This document shows positions 46,583 to 57,560 of a stretch of DNA of 64,000 nt, piece by piece. The notes below the pieces were generated by a model. That model had not been told where the DNA came from. It searched no databases and saw only the letters and a program-made list of their open reading frames with translations. Source of the stretch: Fragum whitleyi (taxonomy: Eukaryota; Mollusca; Bivalvia; Cardiida; Cardiidae); NCBI GenBank assembly GCA_948146395.1, contig OX411548.1:36836912-36900911 (forward strand), given 5' to 3'. A program made the position numbers and the translations under genes. How positions within the stretch are numbered: position 1 is the first letter of the stretch; each line of letters begins with the position of its first letter.

Positions 46583-47439
46583 ATTTGTCATAAGTAGACA
46601 GAGCCAACCAATTTGTACCTATAACAGATATTAATTAAGTAACTGTTTGCAAATTTAAAAGAATTCCTTTTTCATAAATGTGTGATCTCTTTTAGGGCGA
46701 AAGACATGCAAAAGTATTGTAATTGCCGATAACTGAATAGGCAATTTTATTAGTTTTATACAAGCCCTTCAGTTTGGTAATTGCAAAGTAGTCTGGGACA
46801 GTTGAATAGAACTCCAAACAATGTTTGGTAAAGGGTTTATTGTGAATATTAATGTGAATATTAGTATAATTATTTATGATAAAATTTGCATAATTTGTTT
46901 AGCACTGTTGTTCAAAATTGTTCTTGATGCCTCATTAAGTATAATTGAAATATTTATCTGTGAATCCAAAGTTATTTATTTTACTGAAATAATTCTATTC
47001 CCAGTTAAAAAAAACACACACACAAATTTTCAAAATGCAACCAAAAAGCACAAATTTTCTTGTCCAGTTTCAGAGATTTTCTAGTCTCTCACAGTTACTA
47101 AGGTATTTCAGTGGATTGACTAATGTTAAACAAAGCCAATTGATGGTTTGGCTCAAAATTATTGTAAGTCCCTATAAATATATTATACTATTATAGGCAT
47201 TTCTTTAATGCCTTTCAGTGGTTTATCGAGAAAATGGTAGATTATCACTTGATAATCTCACCGCAATGCAGTGAATTTATCAAAAACTTATACCCTGCTT
47301 TTGTGCATTTCATCCTATCTGACGTCATCTATGCGGGGCAAAATAAGTGACATCACAATGAACGTTGCATAGCAATCACCCGCACAATGACACGCTTTAC
47401 GAAAATATGTCCTAGAAATTTCACATTTTGTCTCATTTT
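46583..47439. other. AT-rich flank tract
   Basis: No supported gene; the 87-codon frame at 46821-47084 is AT-driven low complexity. Confidence 0.35.
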
Positions 47440-47760
47440 TAGCTCGGCTGTTTTCGGAGAAAACCCGAGGTATTGCTATAGCCTCCGTGTCGTCGTCGTT
47501 GTCGTCGTCGTGGTCGTTGTCGTTGTCGTCGTCGTGCGAAAACTTTGACATTTTGTGATATCTCTGGTTCTACTGAAGGCAGTCACTTGAAACTTGGCAC
47601 ACATGTTCACCATCAAAAGAGCAAGCTATACTATCAAGGGGGATAACTCTAGATGCATTTTGTGCAAATTATGCCCCTTTTTCGACTTAGATTTTTTCCC
47701 ACCATCCAGCACTTGACAGCCGAGCGTAGGCACCCGTAGGCGGTGCTCTTGTTGCAATAA
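47440..47760 (+). repeat. Pearl-like element with (GTCGTC)n run
   Basis: 'ttttagctcggctgttttcg' with inverted 'cggagaaaacccgag', a GTC/GTT-rich microsatellite 47485-47535, one core unit, and right end 'gtaggcggtgctcttgtt'. The Asp-rich minus-strand frame is the microsatellite read backwards. Confidence 0.65.
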
Positions 47761-47788
47761 AGAAATAGAATAATCATTTGTTTTTCAA

Positions 47789-47906
47789 GTAAGATCGATT
47801 GATATTTCATTTTGCAAACAACTAAAGCTATATTTTCACTGGTGGCTCTGCCACTTGTGAAAATATAGCTTTTGTTGTTCACCAAATGAATATAAATTGA
47901 TCTTAC
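47789..47906. repeat. Hairpin with 'aagctatattttcac' arms
   Basis: 'aaagctatattttcactggt' pairs with 'acttgtgaaaatatagcttt'. Outer arms 'taagatcgattgatatttca' and 'tgaatataaattgatctta'. Related sequence near 58150-58260. Confidence 0.7.
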
Positions 47907-48314
47907 ACTGAAACAAACGATAATCCTCTATTTCTTCTCGTGATTTTCATGTCAATTTTTCGTTGTAAACAAAGCTTTATGCAGACAGTATATACTATGG
48001 CAAGCCTACACAGGGTTGTTACCTGATCTCAGCATACACTGTCTGCCTTTTACTTAAACATTAGGAAAACCCAGAGTCATGCCGGTTTGAATGAACAAAA
48101 ATGGCTATTTGTTTGAAGAACACTTGAAATTCAGTAAGATTATGGTTGAAATTAATAATACTAATATTAGGCATTAGAAACTGCTCTGAACAATTGTGCC
48201 GAAAATATTTGTAGATTGTGTTTTGTCCTATTTGTTTGTTTTGCTCAGATGTCAATAAATGTGACCAAACAAGCCTAACTGGTTCATTGTATATTGTCAC
48301 CTAGTCAAAATTGA
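47907..48314. other. Unique tract
   Basis: Nothing recognised. Confidence 0.3.
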
Positions 48315-48481
48315 ATAAAGGTAGTAGACCCATAATAGTTTTGCAACATATCAGGAGTAATGAACTTTAACAGTGTTAACCGAGGTTTCCTAATGAATTT
48401 TCATTAGGAAACCTCAATTTACATTGGGAAAGAACTTATGGTCCAAAATGTTGCGGAACTATTACCGTTCCACTACCTTAA
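48315..48481. mobile_element. PAL-A palindrome (copy 5)
   Basis: 'ataaaggtagtagaccc' to 'ccactaccttaa', central 'ccgaggtttcctaatg' / 'cattaggaaacctc'. Confidence 0.75.
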
Positions 48482-48489
48482 GTGTCTTG

Positions 48490-48765
48490 GGTCAAGGAGA
48501 CTTTGGCATAGGCATATCTATGACTTCGAAATTTATACGGACTTGGGTTGTGACAACCAAAGAATAAATAGGATAAAGGGGATTTGTCCTCCGTCTGCTC
48601 CTTTTTATGATTTGAGCGTTGATGAAGAATCAAAACATCGTAACTACAGCTTTAATAAGCTGTAGTTTCGATGTTATGATTTTTCATCAACGATATTTTT
48701 CAACAGATTATAATTTCTCTTACGCACTTGCGTAAAGTGCGATATGGGAGTTATACCCTTGCTTT
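48490..48765 (+). repeat. Repeat with 'acagctttaataagctgt' hairpin
   Basis: Best-preserved hairpin of the family at about 48622-48700: 'gttgatgaagaatcaaaaca' and 'gttatgatttttcatcaac' as outer arms. Flank 'aaatttatacggacttgggt' and 'tttgtcctccgtctgctcc'. Confidence 0.6.
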
Positions 48766-48769
48766 GGTA

Positions 48770-49165
48770 TGTACTATAGAAGCATCATTATATGCTGCCA
48801 AAGGTGGCTGTTTGTTGGTATCATCTTCTCAATCAATCAATCCATCCTGATGTAGGTATGTATGTTCGTCGTATGAATGTTACAATCTGGTGAACACAAC
48901 TCCTCCTTCATTAATGGACAGATTTGGATGAAACTTTCACAAAATGTTTCTTGTCACTTGATATTGTCGCAGTTTGGTGAAAGTCAGTTGCATCATAGAA
49001 AAAGGGGCCTTATTGTAAAGATTCTTGTGAACGCAACTCCTCAATTTATTGACCATTTTGAATGAAACTTTCACAAAATGATCATGGTCACTTGACCTAG
49101 CGCATATTGTGGCTGTTTAGTGAATTTCAGCCTCGTCATGGAAAAAGGGGCCTTCATGTTTGATA
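48770..49165 (+). repeat. Degenerate pearl-like repeat
   Basis: Two ~150-bp units ('gtgaacacaactcctccttc', 'gaatgaaactttcacaaaat', 'agaaaaaggggccttattg'). Confidence 0.5.
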
Positions 49166-49620
49166 CCTAGAGGTGACACACATCCCTTCAGACATTTGTC
49201 TCCCCCCAATTGGTTTGTTAAACGTTAACCTATTAGGGATTATCATCAGGAGCCCGTTTAACTAAACTTCTAACGAAAAAATTGATCGTAAGTCAAAATC
49301 ACAAATCGTAATTGGTGTTTTCATTCATTATTAGATTCTGCCTTACGATATCTCATTGGAATCGTCTTTAGAAGACGATTCTAATGAGATATTGCATGAC
49401 ATAATTACATATTTAATATCTACTGTTGAAGCAATTTTAATTTTTGACTTACGCAAAAAATGATCGTAAGATGTTTAGTAAAACGGGCCCCGGGAGCTTG
49501 AAATAAATGCTTTGGTAGTACTGGTGAGGGAAATACCAGATATCTATATTTAGATGCACCACCCGCCCCGATGACTTAAAAATTTTAAAGCCATTTTTAA
49601 ACCAATTTCAAACAAATCGA
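49166..49620 (+). mobile_element. SINE family 1 copy interrupted by a CP MITE
   Basis: 49175-49249 matches the SINE middle ('acatttgtctccccccaatt', 'aaacgttaacctattaggga'). The match resumes after the insertion at about 49492 with 'gagcttgaaataaatg', 'tggtagtactggtgagggaa' and 'ataccagatatctatattta', ending near 'accaatttca'. Confidence 0.75.
49250..49491. mobile_element. CP MITE (copy 2), inserted in a SINE
   Basis: Ends 'gcccgtttaactaaacttct' and complement of 'ggggcccgttttactaaaca'. Central palindrome 'ggaatcgtctttagaagacg' with 'attctaatgagatattgc'. Confidence 0.8.
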
Positions 49621-50559
49621 TCTTTTGACAATACCTGCAATAATTAGTTAGTAAACCAAGATTCCATAACTATCTTAGTGAACAACTAAATTTCCATGTT
49701 CATGATTGGCTACACATATATTTTGTTGTTCACAGTTCACTGTATCATACATAAGTTGATCTCGCACATGTATTCAAAAGGTTGATATGCTGTCTCAACG
49801 AAGTCGATGATTTTGAGGAAGGGTCACACGTCGTTTTATCATAAATCAATGATATTTTTAATGTTATGCTGATTTTTTTAGATATTTGAAATGCAGAAAA
49901 TATCCTAAAACCGAAAGGGACCGCTTGTTTACTTTAGTATCCGACGTCGGTGATCCATCAGTAGAAACAAGTGGAGGCAAGGAGTTCTTTAGTAATGGGT
50001 CAATATTTTTTCAATTTATGGAATATTTTATCGTATATTATCCCCTTATCTCACAATTTATAATGATATCATCATTTCTGATAGACTACTACTGTGGCTA
50101 AGTAGTATAGAACTGATAAATGCAAAATAAATATGATCTGGTATATTTTATCAAAAATGACTCAAATTATACTTTAGGCAAACACAGTATTCTCGTCTAT
50201 TCTGCCATAAACATCATTATGAAATTGACTCTAGTTATAAGCTGATGGCTTTAATTTATGGACCAAAGAAACAAATTGAATAAGCATTAGTCGTGTCCCC
50301 TATAGAACAAATATTTCGTGTATCTCGTTAAGAACTGATAAGTGTATTAATAATTTGATCTGGCTATTTAATGGAAGTTTTCCTAATAATCGTTTGTACC
50401 TTTTAAAAATCGAACGAGGTCATTTGTTGAAATGTTTGCTTACAGCCTATTTGAGCCTGTTTTAGGCATTTCCAAGATTTCACATGAACGTACATCACGA
50501 ATATTGAGCTTAACATAAATACGCTATGCAAAGGGAAAAAAGTTTTGGGTGAGGAGTTA
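49621..50559 (+). other. Flank tract with one exon-like segment at about 49881-49990
   Basis: After 'gctgatttttttag' (49868-49881) a frame reads YLKCRKYPKTERDRLFTLVS and on to GGKEFF, with a possible donor 'tta|gtaatg' near 49992. The CxxY...ER..L pattern recalls the C-terminal tail of some LINE reverse transcriptases, but this is weak. Low-complexity codons follow. No neighbour exon found. Confidence 0.2.
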
Positions 50560-51010
50560 AAACTATTCGGAACACCACTCGGCCAATCTCTCGAATAACC
50601 TTGGATGTACATAGACGGACTATTTTTAAAAATTACGAGAAACCCTTGGAAAAACTCGATGACGTCAGTTAAATTGGCGTTAGCCCTCGAAACTTGAGTG
50701 AAAACATTCGACGTCGTCAACACTACTCGTTTAAGTCACTGACCTGAAACCATCGTATCCTTATATAAATACATGTATCTTTAGATTCTTAATTAAAGGA
50801 TGAAAAATCTTAATTTTTGAGAATGATTCAGCATTCTTAAAAATTAAGATTTTTCAGCCGTTATATAAATCTACAGTGCTAATTTTTCTTCATGACACTG
50901 TTTTCGCCTAACAAAATGCACGATTTTGTTACATACCCATCCGCTTTACATACATCCGAGGTCTGTTGCAGTTTACGGAAATGGCCGAGTGTTGTTCCGA
51001 ATGGGGTTAA
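50560..51010 (+). repeat. Dispersed repeat D (copy 1)
   Basis: Blocks 'aacaccactcggccaatctc', 'gatgtacatagacggactat', 'aaaactcgatgacgtcagtt', 'ggcgttagccctcgaaactt', a hairpin 'aaatcttaatttttgagaat' / 'attcttaaaaattaagattt' (50799-50856), and 'acatccgaggtctgttgcag' / 'tttacggaaatggccgagtg'. Copies at 58795 and 61220. Confidence 0.7.
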
Positions 51011-51192
51011 GACATTACTTGTCCATAGAGTGCAAACGAAGATGCACCTGCTGGCCTAAATCTTTACTAAACGCGCTCATATGAAATTGCTGGAAAGGTA
51101 AAGCACAGACTCAATTGATTCTCAATAGGCATAAATTATTGTAGTATGGATATGGGTTTAATGTGAATGGTCGGATAATGATATAGTATATA

Positions 51193-51437
51193 ATTTGACC
51201 AGTCACGCGTAAAGGGACCATCATTGAAGTCCGTAAAATGAAATCGCGAAAAAGAAATTTGTTCCAGCAGAGATCAACCGGTGGTCACATTTCGAAAATT
51301 CTTGTACAGGATTGTAGACTGATATTTCTAGATTCAGTAAAATGCGAAAAATTCGATCCTAGTCAGCCTGCGCAACCCGACTAGGGTCGACACTTTACGC
51401 ACTACCGAGATAGTCCCTTTTCGCATGACGGGTTACA
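51193..51437. mobile_element. MITE with GTGACC..GTCACGC ends (copy 2)
   Basis: Left 'gaccagtcacgcgtaaaggg', right 'tagtcccttttcgcatgacg' plus 'ggttac'. The core 'cctagtcagcctgcgcaacc' / 'cgactagg' lies on the right, opposite to copy 1. Confidence 0.7.
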
Positions 51438-52619
51438 TATAATGTATGAAACCATACATTTCTTCTTATCTTGAAACCCATAATGGAACCAACCTAAAAA
51501 GAAGATCTCATAGTGTTAAGGTGATTTAGAAATGATAAACTTAAATAAAATATCATCTAGAATATTTTATCATTCCAAGAACAGTGATACTTAACCAACT
51601 ACGAATGATAAAAGTCAAAATAGGAATGATATGAAACCCAAATCCTTTAAAATTATCACAGAACAGAACAAAAGAATTTTATTCAGATGTATAGTCCGTT
51701 TGACTTCTATATGGACCAACCTTTTCATCAATTACTTAAAATTGCGTTTGAATAAAGGATTTGTATGTAGTAAAATCTTAATTTCAGCTTAATACCATTC
51801 CAAAAAATATTTTTTGAAAATAAAATGATTTCAAAATAATGATTTTGTCTATCTAGTTAATGTTAATATTTTCGCATTATCCGTTCTTAAACACGAGGGG
51901 TGATGGAGGCTGTTCAATAGTAAGAAAATGTCAACATATATAGTAAAAACACGTGGTTTTATACTAAACTTTTGACAGATGAAATGTCCATTATTCCTTA
52001 TTTGGACATGCTAATTAGCATATCGACGGTCATGTCATCTTAAACTTAAATAGCACGTGATTTTTACCGTTAGTACTCGCCTTTTCATCATGTTTTCCTC
52101 GTGAAATTCCCAACTACTTCGTTTAATAATGCTTTTCGATTGGTCTTAACATGTGAATATAGGGTTCATCTCAAAATGAATAAAATCAATAATCAATTAT
52201 CTGGTCAAATAGTTTCTGAAGAAAGAGAGAATATACACAGATTTGATATCCAACTGTAGCAAAAATCTTAGACAAACTTAATTATATTGAAAAACTCGAT
52301 TTTATAGTAATACAATTCACTTAAAATCTTACTCTTTTGACTCGGCCCCTATGCAAATCAGTACTATTTTTGGTTATACAATTCGCTGTTCCGTTGAATA
52401 CAGTAACAAGTAGGTATGAAATGCTGAAAGTTAACATGTAGACGGACGGACAAAATCATTATTTTACATTCAAAAATTCTGAAAAACAAAATTCGTCATG
52501 GTAATAGCTGGAAAAAATGTTATGACAAGAAAAATATGCGTTTCATTAATTAATTTCTGAGATTTTCAGCGAATTGTTGGTCCATATAGAAGTCAAACGG
52601 ACTATACGACTTGAACACA
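51438..52619. other. AT-rich tract
   Basis: Nothing supported. 'gtccgtttgacttctatatg' (51697) and its complement 'catatagaagtcaaacggac' (52583-52602) are a 20-bp inverted pair ~900 bp apart, possibly the ends of one element. Confidence 0.4.
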
Positions 52620-52708
52620 TATCGATGGCTCAGCGCGAAACAGTTGTAACTGCCTATATGTTTACTCGTATAGGCAGTTACAACTGTTTCACCCTTTGCC
52701 CGTTCAAA
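52620..52708. repeat. Hairpin 'acagttgtaactgcc' (copy 2)
   Basis: 'gcgaaacagttgtaactgcc' and 'ggcagttacaactgtttcac' pair around 'tatatgtttactcgtata'. Confidence 0.8.
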
Positions 52709-53002
52709 GCATAGGAGCCAGGCATGGCTAAACTGTTAAACTGCTAAACTGAAGCATTTTCCTTTTTCCACAATATGTCATAGGTATACCACAAGGATGT
52801 TAAATCCCGGGTCTGTACAGCAAAGTATCAAACATTTTCTGCCAAAAAAATAAACAAAAACAAAACAACAACGACAAAAAACCCCGTTTTTCTTTGTCCT
52901 TAAAGCTTTATGGAACTCAGCCTTTTCTACGATCTGGCTTAGTGCAGGTGTACATAAATCTTTTTCTTTTTAGCAGCAAACTCTTAGTATTTGTCACAAA
53001 TA

Positions 53003-53085
53003 CCGATTACTGAGTACGAAACAGTTGTAATTGTCTATATGTTTAAGAGGTAGTTAAAACTGTTTCCCATTGAGCAATCTATATA
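53003..53085. repeat. Hairpin 'acagttgtaactgcc' (copy 3, diverged)
   Basis: 'gaaacagttgtaattgtcta' and 'aggtagttaaaactgtttcc'. Confidence 0.65.
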
Positions 53086-53310
53086 TCTTCCCTTTAAAAG
53101 CAATGTGTATGCATGTATAACCTATACCATCTTAACCCCCTTATTGTCACTTTCTGACTCATTTATTTTTTCTCTCCTTGAAGAGATAACCTTAAATTTC
53201 AAGAGTGCCATGTGCGCTCTGCGATAATGGAATTATCCTCTTTCTTTAAGAGGAACATCGACAAAATTTTCGATTTGTGCACATGAAAACGCACATATGT
53301 CTCGGCTTCT

Positions 53311-53554
53311 GGGGTCCGTTTTACTAAACATCTTACGATCATTTTTTTGACTTAGTCAAAAATTAAAGCTGCTTCTGCAACGGTAACTATACACGGAAAT
53401 CTGCCATGCATTATCACATTGGAATCGTCTTTAGAAGACGATTCCAATGAGATATTGCAAGGCAGAATCTAAAAATGCATAAAAAGACCAGGTACGATTT
53501 GTGATTTTGACTTACGATCAATTTTTTCGTAAGAAGTTTAGTTAAACGGGCCCC
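53311..53554. mobile_element. CP MITE (copy 3)
   Basis: GGGGTCCGTTTTACTAAACA at the left and complement of GGGGCCCGTTTAACTAAACT at the right. Central 'ttggaatcgtctttagaaga' palindrome intact. CTG on both sides may be a short target duplication. Confidence 0.8.
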
Positions 53555-53699
53555 TGAAGGCCAATGCTTCACATGTTCGCTTCACGTTTTGGCATCCTGA
53601 ACACAATGGTGGTTAGTTGTTTAAATTCTCTTGCAAGGTTTTTGTACCTGCAACCGAAATGTAAGAAAATATGTATCAAAGTACTAAATCTTTAAATCA

Positions 53700-53890
53700 A
53701 GCTCGTCCGGATCATGGCTCCTGCATTTATGGATTTATTTCAATATAACGTGGGGAAATTAATCACTATCATGAGTATGGTGTGCCATTTGAACTGTTTG
53801 ATAGCTCCAAAGTCAAGGTCACAGGTCAAAGTCAAATGTTATATCATGGGCCCGACACCAGTTGTCCTTTAAATACCTCCAAGTTTTACA
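53700..53890 (+). repeat. Degenerate tandem-core fragment
   Basis: 'ctcgtccggatcatggctcc', 'tatggatttatttcaatata', 'gctccaaagtcaaggtcaca'; relative of 14100-14700. Confidence 0.4.
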
Positions 53891-53995
53891 TTTCAGCCAG
53901 TGTAACTGAGGGAAAAGCCTTCAAATTTAGAAACAGTTTGCAAAAAGGGCATACTTTATGAAATTGAATTATATTTTCAAAAAGTAAGCCCCTTG

Positions 53996-54383
53996 TTAAA
54001 CCGCTACTGAATTCAAATGCACTCTGCAATCTACCTTATTTACAGAGATTCGGCCCAACCTGTTCTTGAGCACCTGAGGATCGATCATTAAGAGCTTACT
54101 TTTAGAAAGTCTATCCGACAGGTACGTACGAAACTCAGCAACCGACGAATTTCCATACAATCGCGTTAATCGAGCAAGCAATACCAAGAACTCTTGCTTG
54201 ATACATTCGGTTAATAACACAGGCCTGAATAGTTTCTATTGAAAGAAGAGGCATCGCCTCCATAGTAATACCTTTGGGAGATGCCAAAGTAACTAAGCTA
54301 GGAAGATCTAAAGAACTTGAGTAAAATGATAAGGATCGATGTACTTGAGCGCGGTAGGGTGGTAGATAGGAAATCAGCTTCAT
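53996..54383 (-). pseudogene. Frameshifted coding remnant of unknown family
   Basis: Two overlapping minus-strand frames, 54383-54135 and 54220-53996, of protein-like composition (e.g. LPPYRAQVHRSLSFYSSS in the first; EFLVLLARLTRLYGNSSVAE in the second, ending at a stop). They look like one former reading frame broken by a frameshift around 54220-54240. Base composition differs from the AT-rich surroundings. No family was recognised. It may be a transposon or a dead gene. Confidence 0.3.
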
Positions 54384-54770
54384 TTCGGTACAGTTTCCTG
54401 CTCACAGCATCTCATTGCTGTTAGAAATGATGAGATAGAGTAGAAAAACTACTATAATGGAAGATTAACTGTAAACTCGATGGAGCCATTCATGAGTGTT
54501 TCTGTACAGTTCTGACGAATAAATATGGTCCAATATTATCGGTTGCTGCATGCTACAGACTTGTGGATTATAACTTACAAGTGCATTATTTTTCAGTTAG
54601 TTATTCGATTTGTCCCAAGCAGTCTTAGGCCGAAACCGGCAATAATTAATTAGTAGGCGTTTCTTTAAAACTTTTAATATACGTGTAGATGTGCATACAA
54701 TTTACTTTGAAAATAGAATGAAAACTGCTATCGAATCGCGGTTGCGTTTTTTCTCTCTCTTTATACACCA

Positions 54771-55012
54771 GGGGGCCGTTTTACTAAACATCTTACGGTC
54801 ATTTTTTGCGTAAGTCAAAAATTAAAGTTGCTCCTACAAAAGAAACTAAATATGTAATTCTGCCATGCATCATCTTATTTGAATAGTCTTCTTAAGACGA
54901 TTCTTATGATATATTGCAAGGCAGAATCTAATGAATGAATTAAAACACCAGGTACGATTTGTGAGTTTGACTTACAATTAATTTTTTCGTACGATTTTTA
55001 GTAAAATGATCG
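54771..55012. mobile_element. CP MITE (copy 4)
   Basis: 'gggggccgttttactaaaca' left; right end eroded to 'tttttagtaaaatgatcg'. Centre 'gaatagtcttcttaagacga'. A minus-strand 88-codon frame here is chance. Confidence 0.75.
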
Positions 55013-55631
55013 TTCATTATACACAAAGACCCATCAGGATACCACTCTGGAATTATCCGATGAATTATTCCAAATTTCAAAATACACCAAACACTCTGAC
55101 CAAGTATCATAAAAATTAGGCCAGTATCATGGCCCATAGAGTGAATTGATGACGACGAACTGACGTGCAAAAATACATCGAATGATATCTTAAGCCATCT
55201 TCGCAATCCAAGGGTTCTATCTCCACTATGTTCCTTCGGTCATACACTTAATAACATCGTGAAATTGACTGTCATTCCGATCAAAACCATTCTTAATCGG
55301 TCACTCAGTGCTCCTTTCATTCATTCCAAACGCTCACTCAAACCATCCAAAATCGCTCTAAAATCACTTAAACTGATTAGATAAACAACTACACTTAAAA
55401 TTGAAATCGGTAGAAAAAATCCACGATTTTATTAACATAATTGAATTTTGTAAGCATATAATGGGTTCGTTAAGACATAGAAAGCTATTCGTAGTACCCG
55501 AATGCATGTTTTATTAAAGGGAGGTAATAAATATCGATAATTCTGTTCATCCTGAACAAAATTAGCGATATTGGATTACCTCTTTTGAATTTCACTCAAA
55601 ACTCGCTCCACACAATCATTCAATTTCATTC
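55013..55631. other. Unique tract
   Basis: Nothing supported. There are short 'cactcaaaccatccaaaatc'-like repeats near 55315-55345. Confidence 0.3.
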
Positions 55632-55635
55632 TTAA

Positions 55636-55857
55636 CCCTTTCCTGTTTTTTCAAAATTTCGGACCTGTCCAAATTCAAAGATTTTGCAGACCAAAATTTA
55701 AAGTGGGTTTAATTTGATAAATAACCATTCAGTAGGGTAGAAAATAATGTGGAAAAAGAAGAAATTGCTTGTCAGAAGCAATTTCTTCTTTTTTCACAAT
55801 GTTTTCTCAATAATAAAAATCACATGCACGTAAAAGCAGGGATTAAACAGCAAAGGA
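55636..55857 (-). mobile_element. piggyBac-type MITE, family PB
   Basis: TTAA 55632-55635 and 55858-55861, CCCTTTCCTG left and CAGCAAAGGA right. Central inverted pair intact. Confidence 0.78.
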
Positions 55858-56057
55858 TTAAACCATTCATCTTGTCAAGCTAACAATGTTCTTATCTGTA
55901 AGGAACATAATGGAGTTCGAACCGTTGGCTTGCGAAAATGATCTTAAGCTATTAATGAAAATGTGTGGATCAGGCGAGCTAGGACACGAAACACAATATG
56001 TACTTTCTATTTTGTCATCTGATATGTGTTCTTTATTGTATGGCGGTAACTAGTTAA

Positions 56058-56281
56058 CCCTGTCCTGTTTTACAAAATTTTTGACCTGTCCAAATTCAAA
56101 GGTTTTGCAGACGAGAATTTTAATGTGGATTTAATTTGAAAAGTAACCATTCAGTAGGGTAGAAAATAGTGTGGAAAAAGAAGAAATTGCTTGTCAGGAG
56201 CAATTTCTTCTTTTTTTCCACAATGTTTTCTCAATCATAAAATCGCAGGCACGTAAAAAGAAGGGATTAAACAGCAAAGGG
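56058..56281 (-). mobile_element. piggyBac-type MITE, family PB, neighbouring copy
   Basis: TTAA 56054-56057 and 56282-56285, CCCTGTCCTG left and CAGCAAAGGG right. Same orientation as 55636, ~200 bp away, and not a simple local duplication because the flanks differ. Confidence 0.78.
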
Positions 56282-56356
56282 TTAAAGCTTAATATATGTT
56301 ACAGAGCACCATCAGTCTGATTAACACTTACAAGCTTCGCAAAATGAATTGAATTT

Positions 56357-56594
56357 GAGCCTATGCGTGACATTTCCAACAATTTAAAATTTGCTTGAGG
56401 GGCAAACATTAAGCAGCCTAGACAGTCACATACAGTAAATATAAAGTTATCTGATGGTCTACATATACTTTTAGGCCTTATGTATTTACAAAACGCATAG
56501 TGGAGTCTCTGGTGAAACTGTGCGGATTCACAGGCTGATCAGAATCTATGCTTTGTGGTAATTTGAAATTGTTGGAAATCCCTCGCACAGGCTC
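56357..56594 (-). mobile_element. GAGCC-type MITE (copy 3, inverted)
   Basis: GAGCCTATGCGTGACATTTC left and complement of GAGCCTGTGCGAGGGATTTC right. Internal order reversed relative to 46353 ('aagcagcctagacagtcaca' first, hairpin core near 56502-56545). Confidence 0.72.
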
Positions 56595-56913
56595 ATTTAA
56601 TACTACAATGTACATGCACATCTATTCAGTTGAAATATGGCCCCGTTTACTCTAACAAGCTCAGTCTATCGACACACTTCTGAGAACTTAATACTTAATT
56701 TAAAAGATAAGCAAAAACCATTCATTTCATTTACAGATGTTACTCTGAGATTATAGAAAAGCTTTTTGCTGATAAGCCTTTAGGTATAATTTCTTGTAGA
56801 TGAAAGCTTTGGCTTGTTCATAAAGAGGTTATTTGCTGCGGAAATTTAGTATAAAAACTCAGATAGATATGTCATGAACCCTTCACATGTTGAAATTTGA
56901 AGTAACTTTATTC

Positions 56914-57078
56914 TTAAGGTAGTGGACTCGTAATAGTTCCACAACATTTCGGAACACATTATCTTTCATAATATTTACCGAGGTTTCCTAATGAAAATCA
57001 TTAGAAAACTTCGGTTAACACTGTGGAAGTTCATTATGTCCAAAACGTTGCGGAACAAGTACGGATCAAATACCCTAA
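56914..57078. mobile_element. PAL-A palindrome (copy 6)
   Basis: TTAAGGTAGTGGACTCGTAA left, 'gaacaagtacggatcaaata' right; centre 'ccgaggtttcctaatgaaaa' / 'cattagaaaacttcgg'. Confidence 0.7.
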
Positions 57079-57369
57079 AATAGATATGAAGTATTTTAGG
57101 ACAGAGGGATTTCCGATCCATTTCGCTGCAATTAATACTCCTCTGATATTGAACTTATAGCCGGGATTGTATGACTGTGTCCAATCTTTTTTTAAAGAAA
57201 AAAAAAGATCACATTAAATTTATAATCTCGTTGGTATGCAATCAAAATTATAGGCCTATCCAAGTTATATAATGACGACACTTCGATCATCTCCGGACAC
57301 CATACATCGTAAATGGCGGATGAAACCTTGTGACTACAGTTTGATGAAAAGCAAGTGTTTCCGTTGTCG

Positions 57370-57560
57370 AGAGTAATTCTAAAGCGTATGTCTCTTGATC
57401 TAGAGGTCCCGAGTTCGATTTTCTGATGCGATTTTCGATATTGGTTCAAGCAATTACCCATGAATTCGTCATAGGTTCAGTATAAGCAGAATATAGAAGG
57501 ATTCTTTAAAGTAATGAGGATTTTATTTTCTAATCGACGTATCGATATATATTCGGTGTA
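57370..57560 (+). mobile_element. SINE family 2 copy, degenerate
   Basis: 'gatctagaggtcccgagttc' head remnant with B-box-like 'gagttcgattttctg', then eroded 'ggttcaagcaattacccatg' and 'gcagaatatagaagg'. Confidence 0.5.

Noticed and set aside
47315..47551. Asp-rich minus-strand ORF
   Set aside because: It is the GTC/GTT microsatellite of a pearl-like element in reverse.
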